Assembly (NCBI GenBank): GCA_016212695.1
Contig: JACREX010000147.1
Span: 1 to 58,858 of the forward strand
Reading direction: 5' to 3'
Source of the DNA: Bacteroidia bacterium
Lineage (GTDB): Bacteria > Bacteroidota > Bacteroidia > Bacteroidales > GWF2-35-48
Length of the DNA: 58,858 nucleotides
The notes under the pieces: generated by a model
What the model saw: the letters and a program-made list of their open reading frames with translations, nothing else
The model's database searches: none
Told to the model about the DNA's origin: nothing
Position numbers and translations under genes: made by a program
Part shown: one piece after another, positions 18,861-26,884 of the stretch
Numbering within the stretch: position 1 is the first letter of the stretch
How the letters are laid out: each line of letters starts with the position of its first letter

Positions 18861-21800
18861 AATATTTCCCGGTTATTGTTATCAATGCTTTAATGTCTAT
18901 AGGCTTTGATAAATATTCATCACAACCGGCAGCAACACATTTCTCTTTATCTTCAGCCATGGCATACGCCGTCTGGGCAATTACCGGCAGGTCTTTGCGG
19001 AATCCCTTAATGATTTTTGTGGCTTCAAACCCGTTCATAACAGGCATCTGTATATCCATCAAAACGATATTGATGTGTTTGTTTTTCTGGCAGAGATCAA
19101 TGGCTTCCTGTCCGTTTTCCGCCCGCAATATCTGTGCATTGGTTTTTTTCAGGAGCACCTTTAAGTATTGAAAATTCACATGGTCGTCTTCCACGATCAG
19201 TATCGTTTTATTTTTCCAGTCGGGTTCTTTCGGAATATCCTGTTTCTCTTCCCCTGTATTTTTTGAAGAAACAGAGAGCGGCCTGTAGGGCAGATAAAAA
19301 GAAAATTTTGAGCCGGCTCCGGTTTCTGATTCCAGCATCATATAGCCACCCATGAGTTTGACAAGGCTTTCTGAAATGGCGAGGCCCAGTCCTGTTCCTC
19401 CGTAATGTTTGGTGGTGCTGTCGTCTGCCTGGCGGAAACGGTCAAAAATTATTGCCTGTTTTTCTTTAGAAATCCCAATGCCGGTGTCTTCAACATAAAA
19501 ACACAGCATATCGTTTTCAAGGGTATATCCGAATTCGATAAACCCTTTTTCAGTAAATTTAACGGCATTACCGATAAGGTTTGTAAATATCTGTTTTAAC
19601 CGGAAATCATCCATGAAAACAAAACTTTCTTTGTGAGATAAGGAAGTGCGCGCCCTGAGTGAAACGTCCTTTTTTTCTTTAAACGTAATATCCGACTCGA
19701 AGATGCTGTAAAGTTCAAGGACGATAGCATTTAAAGAACATTCGATATTGTTTATTTTGATCTGCCCGGCTTCGATTTTGGAGATGTCTATAATATCGTT
19801 GATAATATTTAACAGGTCTTTTCCCCGTTTGCTGATGATATCAATGAATTCGTTCCGCTTATAAGCAGACAGCCCTTCGTCTTTGAGCAATTCGGTGAAC
19901 CCGAGAATGGCATTCATCGGCGTACGGATTTCGTGCGACATGTTTGCAAGGAACGCCGTTTTCAGGCTGTCTGATTCCAATGCCCGTTCTTTTGAGCGGA
20001 CGATTTCTTCATTTCTGATCTGTTGCGCGATAGCGCCGCCAATCGAATTTGCTAAGTTCTTCAACAGGTTTTCTTCTGCCGTAGTCCATTTCCTGTATTT
20101 TGAATCATCCGAAAAACTGATGAATCCCCAGAATTTATTTTCTATGAAAACAGGAATGAGCAGGATAGATAAAATATTTTTTCTTTCAAGAAATTGCTGT
20201 TCTTTAAACGGCATGTCCTTTGAAAGTCCTTTAATGATTTCGCCTGAATCAAGTATGGTCCACCATCTGTCGAGGCCGTTTTCAGCATAGGAGATATTTT
20301 TATAGTTGGGATTATCTGTTATAAAAGAAGTAAGAGTCCATTCGAATTTCTGGTTGATCATTTTGTGCTTTTTCCCATCCTCATGATTTTTGAAAATACA
20401 GATATACGTTATTCCAAGCGTCTTTCCAATAATATCAAGAGACTTAAAAATGGCATCATGAAACTGTTCTTCGGTGAGCAATATTCCGGCTGCCTGGTTA
20501 ATGCCTTTTAATAGCCTGTCGGTAGAAATAAGGTGTTGTTCGGTAAGTTTCCGTTCGGTAATATCCTGTATAATGCCGTAAATTACGTCTTTCTCGAATA
20601 ATTTGGCATGAACTTCCATATACCGGATTTCTCCGGATGCATATTTTATTCTGTACTCAAAGGGTTCCCGGGGCGAGCTTTTTTCATTCAGGTTTGTTGC
20701 AGCCTGGAATTGTTTTAATATGACCGGGATATCGTCGCCGACAATAAATTTTTCAGCATATTCAAACAACGACATGGTGACGGGCCTGGCGCTTATGGTA
20801 TCTATGCCGAGCAGCAACTGGTGTTCTTTGCTCAGGGTTATTTCTCTTTTGATAATATCAAGTTGCCAACTGCCGATTTTTGCAATCTGGTAAACTTCGC
20901 CGAGCTTCCGTTCGTTCTCTTTTATTTTTTGTTCGTTTTTCAGCCGGGCGGTAATATCCCGGATGGTGGCAATAATGAATTTTTCTCCTTTAATAGGGAG
21001 AGCCTTCAAAATAATTTCCGTATCTATCAGCGTATTGTCTTTCTTTTTATGTTTCCAGTAAAAATACTGAGGTTCAACATTCAGCGCCGCCTGTATTTTC
21101 TCATTAGCCGCCTCTGTTGATTTTCTTCCGTCCGGTTGAAATATCGGCGACAGATCGGCAGGATGCCTGCCTATAATATCTTCGCGGCTGCATCCGAAAA
21201 TTTCACAGGATGCGTTATTGCAATCAAATATATTTTCTTTGAGAATAAAATAACCTTCCGTAGAACTTTCAAATAAAATATGATATTTTCCTTCGCTTTC
21301 AAAAAGTTTCTCATTTACCTTTTGAATATTGATATTGCGTGAATGCAGCTCTTCGTTGATAGACCGGAATACTTCGTTCTGCGAAGCGATCTCCTGCGTT
21401 TTTTCCAAGAGTTTGTGTTCGCCCCATTGTATTTTGAGTTCGTGAAGTTTTATTTTCGTAATATCGTCGAAAAGCGCAACCACATGTCCGTTTTCCGGGC
21501 AAAAAAGCGACAGGTAGAGCCATTTGTTCAACACCTCGGAATAGACCTCTGTTTTTTGGGACAACCCGGTTACAGCGGTTTCCCCGAGCAGGCCGATCCA
21601 GTTAAATTTATCTTCTCTGATTCCAGGCAGCACCTCCGTAATGTTTTTCCCGATAATTTCTTTTTTGCCAGACCCGATGAGTTTTTCAAAGTTTTCGTTA
21701 ATCTCAATAAACATTAAATCAACAGGTGATTGCTTGCCGTCCGTAATAACCTTCAGGTGAGAGAAGGGAAGTGATAAATGTTCTATAAATAGACTATATT

Positions 21801-21900
21801 TCTGCCGGTATAGGGTTTCTGCAGATTTCAACGCCTTGATTTTTTCTTCCATGTCGGAAATTTTTTTCAGGTGCATTTCATTTTTTTTATCAGCAGCCAT
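18850..21900 (-). CDS. Soluble multi-PAS/GAF hybrid histidine kinase
   Basis: A cytoplasmic sensor kinase of about 1016 residues with no transmembrane segment. Order: N-terminal coiled coil; PAS (about 45-155); second coiled coil; PAS (about 215-325); PAS (about 335-455); GAF (about 465-635); HisKA with the phospho-acceptor in MSHEIRTPMN (about residue 655); HATPase with NLIGNAVKF, EDTGIGIS and GGTGLGLAIS boxes; and a C-terminal receiver (VLMDIQMPVMNG, acceptor Asp about 948, Lys in SKPI). It probably starts a phosphorelay, as no Hpt domain is visible here. The track start at 21927 is a GTG nine codons upstream; the ATG at 21900 is preferred but not certain. No obvious cognate regulator lies nearby. 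Confidence 0.92.
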   Translation of the reverse strand: MAADKKNEMHLKKISDMEEKIKALKSAETLYRQKYSLFIEHLSLPFSHLKVITDGKQSPVDLMFIEINENFEKLIGSGKKEIIGKNITEVLPGIREDKFNWIGLLGETAVTGLSQKTEVYSEVLNKWLYLSLFCPENGHVVALFDDITKIKLHELKIQWGEHKLLEKTQEIASQNEVFRSINEELHSRNINIQKVNEKLFESEGKYHILFESSTEGYFILKENIFDCNNASCEIFGCSREDIIGRHPADLSPIFQPDGRKSTEAANEKIQAALNVEPQYFYWKHKKKDNTLIDTEIILKALPIKGEKFIIATIRDITARLKNEQKIKENERKLGEVYQIAKIGSWQLDIIKREITLSKEHQLLLGIDTISARPVTMSLFEYAEKFIVGDDIPVILKQFQAATNLNEKSSPREPFEYRIKYASGEIRYMEVHAKLFEKDVIYGIIQDITERKLTEQHLISTDRLLKGINQAAGILLTEEQFHDAIFKSLDIIGKTLGITYICIFKNHEDGKKHKMINQKFEWTLTSFITDNPNYKNISYAENGLDRWWTILDSGEIIKGLSKDMPFKEQQFLERKNILSILLIPVFIENKFWGFISFSDDSKYRKWTTAEENLLKNLANSIGGAIAQQIRNEEIVRSKERALESDSLKTAFLANMSHEIRTPMNAILGFTELLKDEGLSAYKRNEFIDIISKRGKDLLNIINDIIDISKIEAGQIKINNIECSLNAIVLELYSIFESDITFKEKKDVSLRARTSLSHKESFVFMDDFRLKQIFTNLIGNAVKFTEKGFIEFGYTLENDMLCFYVEDTGIGISKEKQAIIFDRFRQADDSTTKHYGGTGLGLAISESLVKLMGGYMMLESETGAGSKFSFYLPYRPLSVSSKNTGEEKQDIPKEPDWKNKTILIVEDDHVNFQYLKVLLKKTNAQILRAENGQEAIDLCQKNKHINIVLMDIQMPVMNGFEATKIIKGFRKDLPVIAQTAYAMAEDKEKCVAAGCDEYLSKPIDIKALITITGKYFKN

Positions 21901-21930
21901 CCTTTTAAAATCAAAAGAGATAAACACTTA

Positions 21931-22073
21931 AAGTTTGTCTATAAACCGTAATTTTGAAAATCTGCATTTGCCCCAAACCCTGAAGGGAGTGCAGATTTTC
22001 AATGACTTTCCCTTTAGGAATCAAGGGCAAAAAAGTCATTGAAACTATTTTTAGCGAATTTATGGACAGACAC
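21931..22073. mobile_element. MITE-like nested palindrome
   Basis: The terminal repeats AAGTTTGTCTATAAAC and TTTATGGACAGACACT are imperfect inverted copies. Inside are two perfect stems: GAAAATCTGCA/TGCAGATTTTC (11 bp) and CAATGACTTT/AAAGTCATTG (10 bp), plus CCCTTTAGG...AAGGG. No ORF is present. This is the layout of a non-autonomous, foldable element. I could not define a target-site duplication. Confidence 0.5.
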
Positions 22074-22215
22074 TACATAGTAGTGAATAAAAACAAAAAT
22101 AAGCGATTATCCTGAAATAATTCATTATTTGCCGGAATTTTTATTAATACACAATATTAGCAGTTCTGCAGACGAGATACTCCCGACAAGTCGAGGCAGG
22201 AATTTATACATTTTG

Positions 22216-22309
22216 TAATCGGTGTTCGGTTATCGGTTATCGGTAGTTTCTCTTGACTACTGATTACCGCTTACTGATTACTGATTACTGATTACCGGCA
22301 CCTGATTAC
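22216..22309. repeat. Inverted microrepeat hairpin (words CGGTTAT / TGATTAC)
   Basis: The left arm holds TAATCGGTGTTCGGTTATCG and then GTTATCGGTAGT. The right arm begins ACTACTGATTACCGCTTACT, repeats TGATTAC and ends CACCTGATTA. The outermost TAATCGGTG/CACCTGATTA and innermost GGTAGT/ACTACTG pairs fit a long imperfect hairpin. Confidence 0.65.
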
Positions 22310-22370
22310 CCTTTGTAATATGTATTATTTTATACCAATCTGAGTATAACCTGATGATACGGGGATATTT

Positions 22371-22402
22371 TTTTGACGGAACAGATTAATCTTTTAATTT
22401 TG
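22371..22402 (+). promoter_or_regulatory. Promoter of the acyltransferase gene
   Basis: A -33-like TTTTG (22371-22375) and a -7 TAATTTTG (22395-22402) are separated by 19 bp, which is the Bacteroidota spacing. The leader to the ATG at 22441 would be about 30 nt. Confidence 0.55.
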
Positions 22403-22440
22403 AGATCTAACAAAAAGGCATATTGCTGAATAGTGTATTC

Positions 22441-23307
22441 ATGAAGCGTATTGTTTATTTTATATTTTTATTTACGGTTTACTGGTTTAAAATAACGCCG
22501 TTTCGTGTTTTATATCTCCTGTCCGGAATTTTATACTTTGCCCTTTATTATATCGTACGGTACAGGAAAGAAATTGTTATTTCAAATCTGCGTTGTGCAT
22601 TTCCTGATAAAACGCCAGATGAAATTATGTTGACCGCCAAAAGATTTTACAGGCATCTGGGCGACATTACCCTTGAAAGCATAAAAGGATATACTCTCGG
22701 CCGGTCTGCGGTACTGAAACGCTATACCGTAGCAAATCCGGAAATATTAGAAAAATATTATCATGCCAGTAAAAATATTATCTGCCTTGCAAGCCATTAC
22801 GGAAACTGGGAATGGGGAGTTCTTGCCGTTGCCCCTCAGGTAAAATATACTATGGTTTCCCTTTATAAACCCTTATCGAATCTGTTTGTTGAAAAATTTA
22901 TTGCGGCAAAGCGTGCCGGTTCCGGAATGAAAATGGTTTCGATATATGATACAAAAAAGTCGTTTGAATTGGTAACAGAAAATCCCACCGGCTTTATAAT
23001 GGCTGCAGATCAATGCCCCTCGAATATTGAAAAAGCTATATGGGTGCGATTCCTTGATAAAGATACAGCCTGCCTGCATGGCGCAGAATATTACACAAAG
23101 AAATATAACATGCCGGTTCTCTTTTTTGACGTTCAAAAACGCAAGCGGGGGAATTATATCCTTACTATTAAAGAAGTCTATAAAGATCCCGTGAATGCAC
23201 AAAATGGCGAAGTCACAGCAGCGTACATGAAATTGCTGGAACAAAGCATCCGGGAGCGGCCGGAATACTGGCTCTGGTCGCATAAAAGATGGAAACATTC
23301 CAGATAA
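22441..23307 (+). CDS. LpxL/HtrB-family lipid A acyltransferase
   Basis: A predicted inner-membrane acyltransferase that adds secondary acyl chains to lipid A precursors. The N-terminal hydrophobic segment (IVYFIFLFTVYWFKI) anchors it. The catalytic H-x4-E/D-type motif appears as SHYGNWEWG near residue 120. The later MAADQCP segment and the WLWSHKRWK C-terminus are family hallmarks. About 288 residues from the ATG is normal. The track start (22423) is a TTG six codons upstream with an AGG four bases before it, so it cannot be excluded. Whether it acts at the first or second acylation step is not visible. Confidence 0.9.
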   Translation: MKRIVYFIFLFTVYWFKITPFRVLYLLSGILYFALYYIVRYRKEIVISNLRCAFPDKTPDEIMLTAKRFYRHLGDITLESIKGYTLGRSAVLKRYTVANPEILEKYYHASKNIICLASHYGNWEWGVLAVAPQVKYTMVSLYKPLSNLFVEKFIAAKRAGSGMKMVSIYDTKKSFELVTENPTGFIMAADQCPSNIEKAIWVRFLDKDTACLHGAEYYTKKYNMPVLFFDVQKRKRGNYILTIKEVYKDPVNAQNGEVTAAYMKLLEQSIRERPEYWLWSHKRWKHSR

Positions 23308-23348
23308 AAAAAACATAAAATAATTTACTGGGGAAAGTATATTGTATC

Positions 23349-23909
23349 ATGGATTTTATCACAATTTTTCTTATTTCCGTAGGCTTGTGTTTTGATACCT
23401 TCGCTGTTTCCATTTCCATCGGGCTGATGAAAAAAAAAATCCGTTTTTTCCCGGCAACCCGTATCGCCTTTTCTTTCGCATTCTTTCAGGCCCTGATGCC
23501 TCTGCTTGGCTGGGCTATCGGTATACGGGTGAAAGAATTTGTTTCAGAAATCGATCACTGGCTGGCTTTTATCCTATTGGCTTTGATTGGCGGAAAAATG
23601 ATATATGAAAGCTTAAAAAAAGATCATGAAAAGAAAAATTTTGATCCTTTAAATCTATGGGCGCTTATTGGAATGTCTGTTGCAACCAGCATAGACGCTT
23701 TTATTATTGGCATCAGTTTTGGTTTTATTAATGTCAACATCATTTTTCCCATTATCGTTATAGGATGCGTTACTTTTTTTGTGGCCATGCTGGGAATACT
23801 TTTCGGTAAAAAAACAGGAGGCGTTTTCGGAAAAAAAATGGAAATCATCGGGGGACTGATTCTTTTTGGGATCGGGTTGAAAATACTGATTGAGCATTTA
23901 TATTTTTAG
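23349..23909 (+). CDS. mntP: Manganese efflux pump MntP
   Basis: MntP exports Mn2+ across the inner membrane. The 186 residues hold six hydrophobic segments with the two internally repeated signatures: GLCFDTFAVSISIG in helix 1 and GMSVATSIDAFIIGISFG in helix 4, whose Asp residues are the proposed ion ligands. A polar loop (KKDHEKKNFDPLN) separates the halves. It lies 41 bp after the acyltransferase gene on the same strand and may be co-transcribed. There is no room for a yybP-ykoY-type Mn riboswitch in the 41-bp gap. Confidence 0.93.
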   Translation: MDFITIFLISVGLCFDTFAVSISIGLMKKKIRFFPATRIAFSFAFFQALMPLLGWAIGIRVKEFVSEIDHWLAFILLALIGGKMIYESLKKDHEKKNFDPLNLWALIGMSVATSIDAFIIGISFGFINVNIIFPIIVIGCVTFFVAMLGILFGKKTGGVFGKKMEIIGGLILFGIGLKILIEHLYF

Positions 23910-23964
23910 CTAAAAATAATGCACATTAAAAATGCAATTTATCCGTTCATAGTTATATTGCAAC

Positions 23965-23991
23965 CGGGATAAATTAGTACATTTTGAAAAG
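23965..23991 (+). repeat. 27-bp leader repeat, copy 2
   Basis: CGGGATAAATTAGTACATTT followed by TGAAAAG. It differs from copy 1 only at three adjacent bases. CATAGTTATA, shared with copy 3, stands just upstream. Confidence 0.75.
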
Positions 23992-24140
23992 GTCGTTGGT
24001 TTACCTGCTTGCCGCAGGCAAGTAGTCAGAGCGGCTAGTTTGGTTTTAGGTTAAAGGTCTTGAGTAAGTACCATTATCCACCTGCCTGCCGGTAGGCAAG
24101 GTTGACTTTTAACCAAACCGGTTGCCCAAACCAAAAACAA
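23991..24140. repeat. Inverted microrepeat hairpin with nested GC-rich palindromes
   Basis: GTTTGGTTTTAGGTTAAAGG (24038-24057) is answered by GTTGACTTTTAACCAAACC (24101-24119) and CCCAAACCAAAAAC. Nested within it are CTTGCCGCAGGCAAG (24008-24022) and TGCCTGCCGGTAGGCA (24084-24099). The element follows the 27-bp leader repeat. Confidence 0.65.
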
Positions 24141-24194
24141 AAGACTAATTTTTATAGTTAAAGAAAGTAAGGTTTTAAACCGTTTTAAGTATAT

Positions 24195-25601
24195 ATGAGC
24201 AAATGTAAACTAATAGTTTTAATGATTTTCATTATCTGCGGCCCGGTGTCATTCTCCCAGAATGTTACTGTTTCCGGTACAGACAAAGAATGGTCAGGGA
24301 AAGAACTTCTCTTTTATACATATTCTGACCAGATCACTTATATTCCGGATACTTTGTGCAGATGTAAAATCAATACTGCCGGAGATTTTTCATGTTCTTT
24401 TATCCTGCACGAAACAAAACCCGTCTATGTTTTGCTGGGGAAATACATAGGCGTATTATATGCCGAACCCGATAAAACCTACCAAATACAATTTCCTGAA
24501 AATAAAGAAAAAACAAAAGCAGAGTTGCTGAATCCCTATTTTGAAGAAGAACAGATTTACCTGGATATTGAGAATGCCACAAAAAATGAACTGAATAATC
24601 TCATCAGAAGGTTTGACAGAATGTATAATGATTATACCAGTTCACGGTTTTATGAGATATATAAGTTTGCTAAGCATTCAGGGGTTGATTCTGTAATTAC
24701 ATTTATGGATACAACGGTTGCTTTTAAGGAAAATAAATATTTCGATAACTATAAAAAATACAAATTTGCTCATCTCCGGTATTTTGCTTACATCCGGCAT
24801 GAGAATGTACTTACTAAGGAATATTACAGAAACCAGCCGATTTTATATAACAACACAGCATATATGAACCTGTTCAACCAGGCCTATGACAATTACTTTA
24901 AATATTATGCCAAAACGCCCGAAGGTGCGAACCTGCCGATAAATATTGCCAAATCAAAAAGTGTTAGAGAGATTAAAAAAACGCTTTCGAAAAATATGGC
25001 GCTTGATAATGACGACCTGAAAGAATTCGTTATTTTAAAAGGCCTGCACGATGCTTACTTTTCCCATGATTATAAAGAAAGCGTTTTACTGCAGACCCTT
25101 GATTCCTTATGCCTGCAAACGGCAAACCCCGAGCATAAAAAAATCGGAGAAAACATCAGGAAAAAGATTTTGCAATCCGTAACCGGCAGTTTTACCCCGT
25201 CATTTGAGTTGTATGGTACGGACAGCGCGCTCTATCGTTTATCGGATTTCAGGGGTAAATATGTTTATCTCTGTTTCTGCAATACCCTGAGTTATGCCTG
25301 CAGGGAAGAATTTGAACTGCAGAAAAAAATGTTTGAAAAGAACGACCCTACCCTTGAATTTATAACCATCTTCACGGATGAGGATACGAAAAAAATAAAG
25401 GATTATGTTAAAAAGAACGGGTATAAGTGGCTCACTCTTTCTTCAGGCAGTCATCCCCAGATTACTAAAGAATACAATGCAAAAGTATCGCCATCATACT
25501 ATCTCATAGACCCCAATGGAAAGCTGATCGTATCTCCGGCAAAGACCATGAAAGAAGGATTCGAGGAATTTTACCACAAATCGTTTAAAGAAAAACCATA
25601 G
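24195..25601 (+). CDS. Periplasmic thioredoxin-like protein, AhpC/TSA-type C-terminus
   Basis: A signal peptide ends PVSFSQN. An N-terminal beta-rich domain (about residues 22-130) of the kind that precedes TlpA-like domains in Bacteroidota comes next, then a helical middle, and a thioredoxin-fold domain from about residue 330 (FTPSFELYG). At the redox site the usual WCxxC-REE appears as LSYACREEF: the first Cys is replaced by Ser and only the second remains. Another Cys pair sits just before it (CFC). Ordinary TlpA disulphide exchange is therefore doubtful. The 468 residues look otherwise intact. The physiological role is unknown. Confidence 0.85.
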   Translation: MSKCKLIVLMIFIICGPVSFSQNVTVSGTDKEWSGKELLFYTYSDQITYIPDTLCRCKINTAGDFSCSFILHETKPVYVLLGKYIGVLYAEPDKTYQIQFPENKEKTKAELLNPYFEEEQIYLDIENATKNELNNLIRRFDRMYNDYTSSRFYEIYKFAKHSGVDSVITFMDTTVAFKENKYFDNYKKYKFAHLRYFAYIRHENVLTKEYYRNQPILYNNTAYMNLFNQAYDNYFKYYAKTPEGANLPINIAKSKSVREIKKTLSKNMALDNDDLKEFVILKGLHDAYFSHDYKESVLLQTLDSLCLQTANPEHKKIGENIRKKILQSVTGSFTPSFELYGTDSALYRLSDFRGKYVYLCFCNTLSYACREEFELQKKMFEKNDPTLEFITIFTDEDTKKIKDYVKKNGYKWLTLSSGSHPQITKEYNAKVSPSYYLIDPNGKLIVSPAKTMKEGFEEFYHKSFKEKP

Positions 25602-25610
25602 TTATACTAT

Positions 25611-25634
25611 GAATGGGTTAAATTATTACATTTT
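25611..25634 (+). repeat. Leader repeat, copy 3 (degenerate)
   Basis: TGGGTTAAATTATTACATTT plus T lies just after the thioredoxin-like gene. It matches copies 1 and 2 at most positions and shares CATAGTTATA upstream with copy 2. No microrepeat hairpin follows it. Confidence 0.5.
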
Positions 25635-25662
25635 ATTTTAAGGGATCCTGTTTCTGGTATAT

Positions 25663-26853
25663 TTATGCCATAACCCGGTGAATCCCGGAATTGCATAATG
25701 TTTTTAAAATTTTTACCGGATATTTGAAGCGGTTTGTTAATATCATGGCGGCAATGATGTAGGGTTTATATCCTGCCTCGATATAGGTTTCGATCCTGTA
25801 TTTTTCAAATATTTTTGCCGACACTTCGCCTTCTCTGCATGAAACATCGGTGATATCTGCCGGCAGACAATGCATATACAGCGCTTTGCCTCTTTTAGTA
25901 ATCTTCATCTTTTTTTCATCGCATTCCCAGTTTTTAAATTTTGCATTATTTGCAAGGCACTGTTTTTCGAGATCTTTTAACCCTTCTTTATCTCCGGCCT
26001 GCAATAACTTGGTTCTTTTTTGCATCACGCTGTATGGAGCCCAGCTCTTGGGATACACAATGTCTGCATTCTTGAAAGCCTCCTCCATACTGTTGGATAC
26101 TTTGAATTTTCCGCCGCTGGCCTTTGCATTTTTCTTTGCTGTTTCAACAACATCCGGAATCAATGAGTATCCTTCGGGATAAGCTAATTCCACTTCCATT
26201 CCAAAGCGGGTCATCAGTCCAATAATACCCTGCGGAACAGAGAGAGGTTTTCCATAACTTGGCGAATATGCCCAGGTCATGGTGATTTTTTTCCCTTTTA
26301 ATTTATCGAGCCCGCCGAAATAATTTTTCAGGTGCAGCAGGTCGGCCATGGATTGTGTGGGGTGGTCAATATCGCATTGTAAATTAACAATACCGGGCCG
26401 TTGAGCGAGGACGCCCTTTTTGTACCCTTCGTTCAGCGCTTCTCCGACTTCGAGCATATAGGTATGGCCGGCGCCCAGGAACATATCGTCGCGGATGCCG
26501 ATAATATCGGTCATGAACGAAATCATGTTTGCCGTTTCACGAACTGTTTCGCCGTGTGCAATCTGCGATTTTGCTTCATCCAGATCCTGTACTTCGAGAC
26601 CTAATAAATTGCAGGCGCTTGCAAACGAAAAACGGGTGCGGGTGGAGTTATCCCTGAAATTTGAAATAGCCAGGCCGCTGTCGAAACATTTTGCTGAAAT
26701 ATTATGGTCTCTTAACTGTTTCAACGCTTCTGCAACATAGAGAACAAGCTCAAGTTCATTTCTTGATTTATCCCAGGTGAGTAAAAAATCTTTCCCATAA
26801 AGGTTCGCTTTTGTGGATTTAACCTTTTTTAAAAGAGCAGAAAAATTATTCAT
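25663..26853 (-). CDS. ygeW: Knotted carbamoyltransferase YgeW
   Basis: A member of the aspartate/ornithine carbamoyltransferase superfamily closest to YgeW. The carbamoyl-phosphate loop DNSTRTRF (about residues 69-76), the DHPTQSMAD motif (about 163) and MHCLPADITD (about 330) are all intact, so transfer activity is expected. At 396 residues it has the YgeW length, longer than ordinary OTCases. In E. coli ygeW lies in a ygeW-ygeX-ygeY gene group recently linked to anaerobic purine/urate breakdown; the exact substrate is not settled from sequence. Here it follows ygeY by 31 bp in an apparent operon, and no ygeX is present. Confidence 0.88.
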   Translation of the reverse strand: MNNFSALLKKVKSTKANLYGKDFLLTWDKSRNELELVLYVAEALKQLRDHNISAKCFDSGLAISNFRDNSTRTRFSFASACNLLGLEVQDLDEAKSQIAHGETVRETANMISFMTDIIGIRDDMFLGAGHTYMLEVGEALNEGYKKGVLAQRPGIVNLQCDIDHPTQSMADLLHLKNYFGGLDKLKGKKITMTWAYSPSYGKPLSVPQGIIGLMTRFGMEVELAYPEGYSLIPDVVETAKKNAKASGGKFKVSNSMEEAFKNADIVYPKSWAPYSVMQKRTKLLQAGDKEGLKDLEKQCLANNAKFKNWECDEKKMKITKRGKALYMHCLPADITDVSCREGEVSAKIFEKYRIETYIEAGYKPYIIAAMILTNRFKYPVKILKTLCNSGIHRVMA

Positions 26854-26884
26854 AAATTATATTTAAAATTATACGAAAGAAAGA

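Larger units (their letters stand above)
21901..22440. other. Divergent intergenic region with MITE-like element and hairpin
   Basis: About 540 bp without a gene. It contains a 143-bp element with terminal inverted repeats (21931-22073), an inverted microrepeat (22216-22309) and the acyltransferase promoter (22371-22402). Confidence 0.7.
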
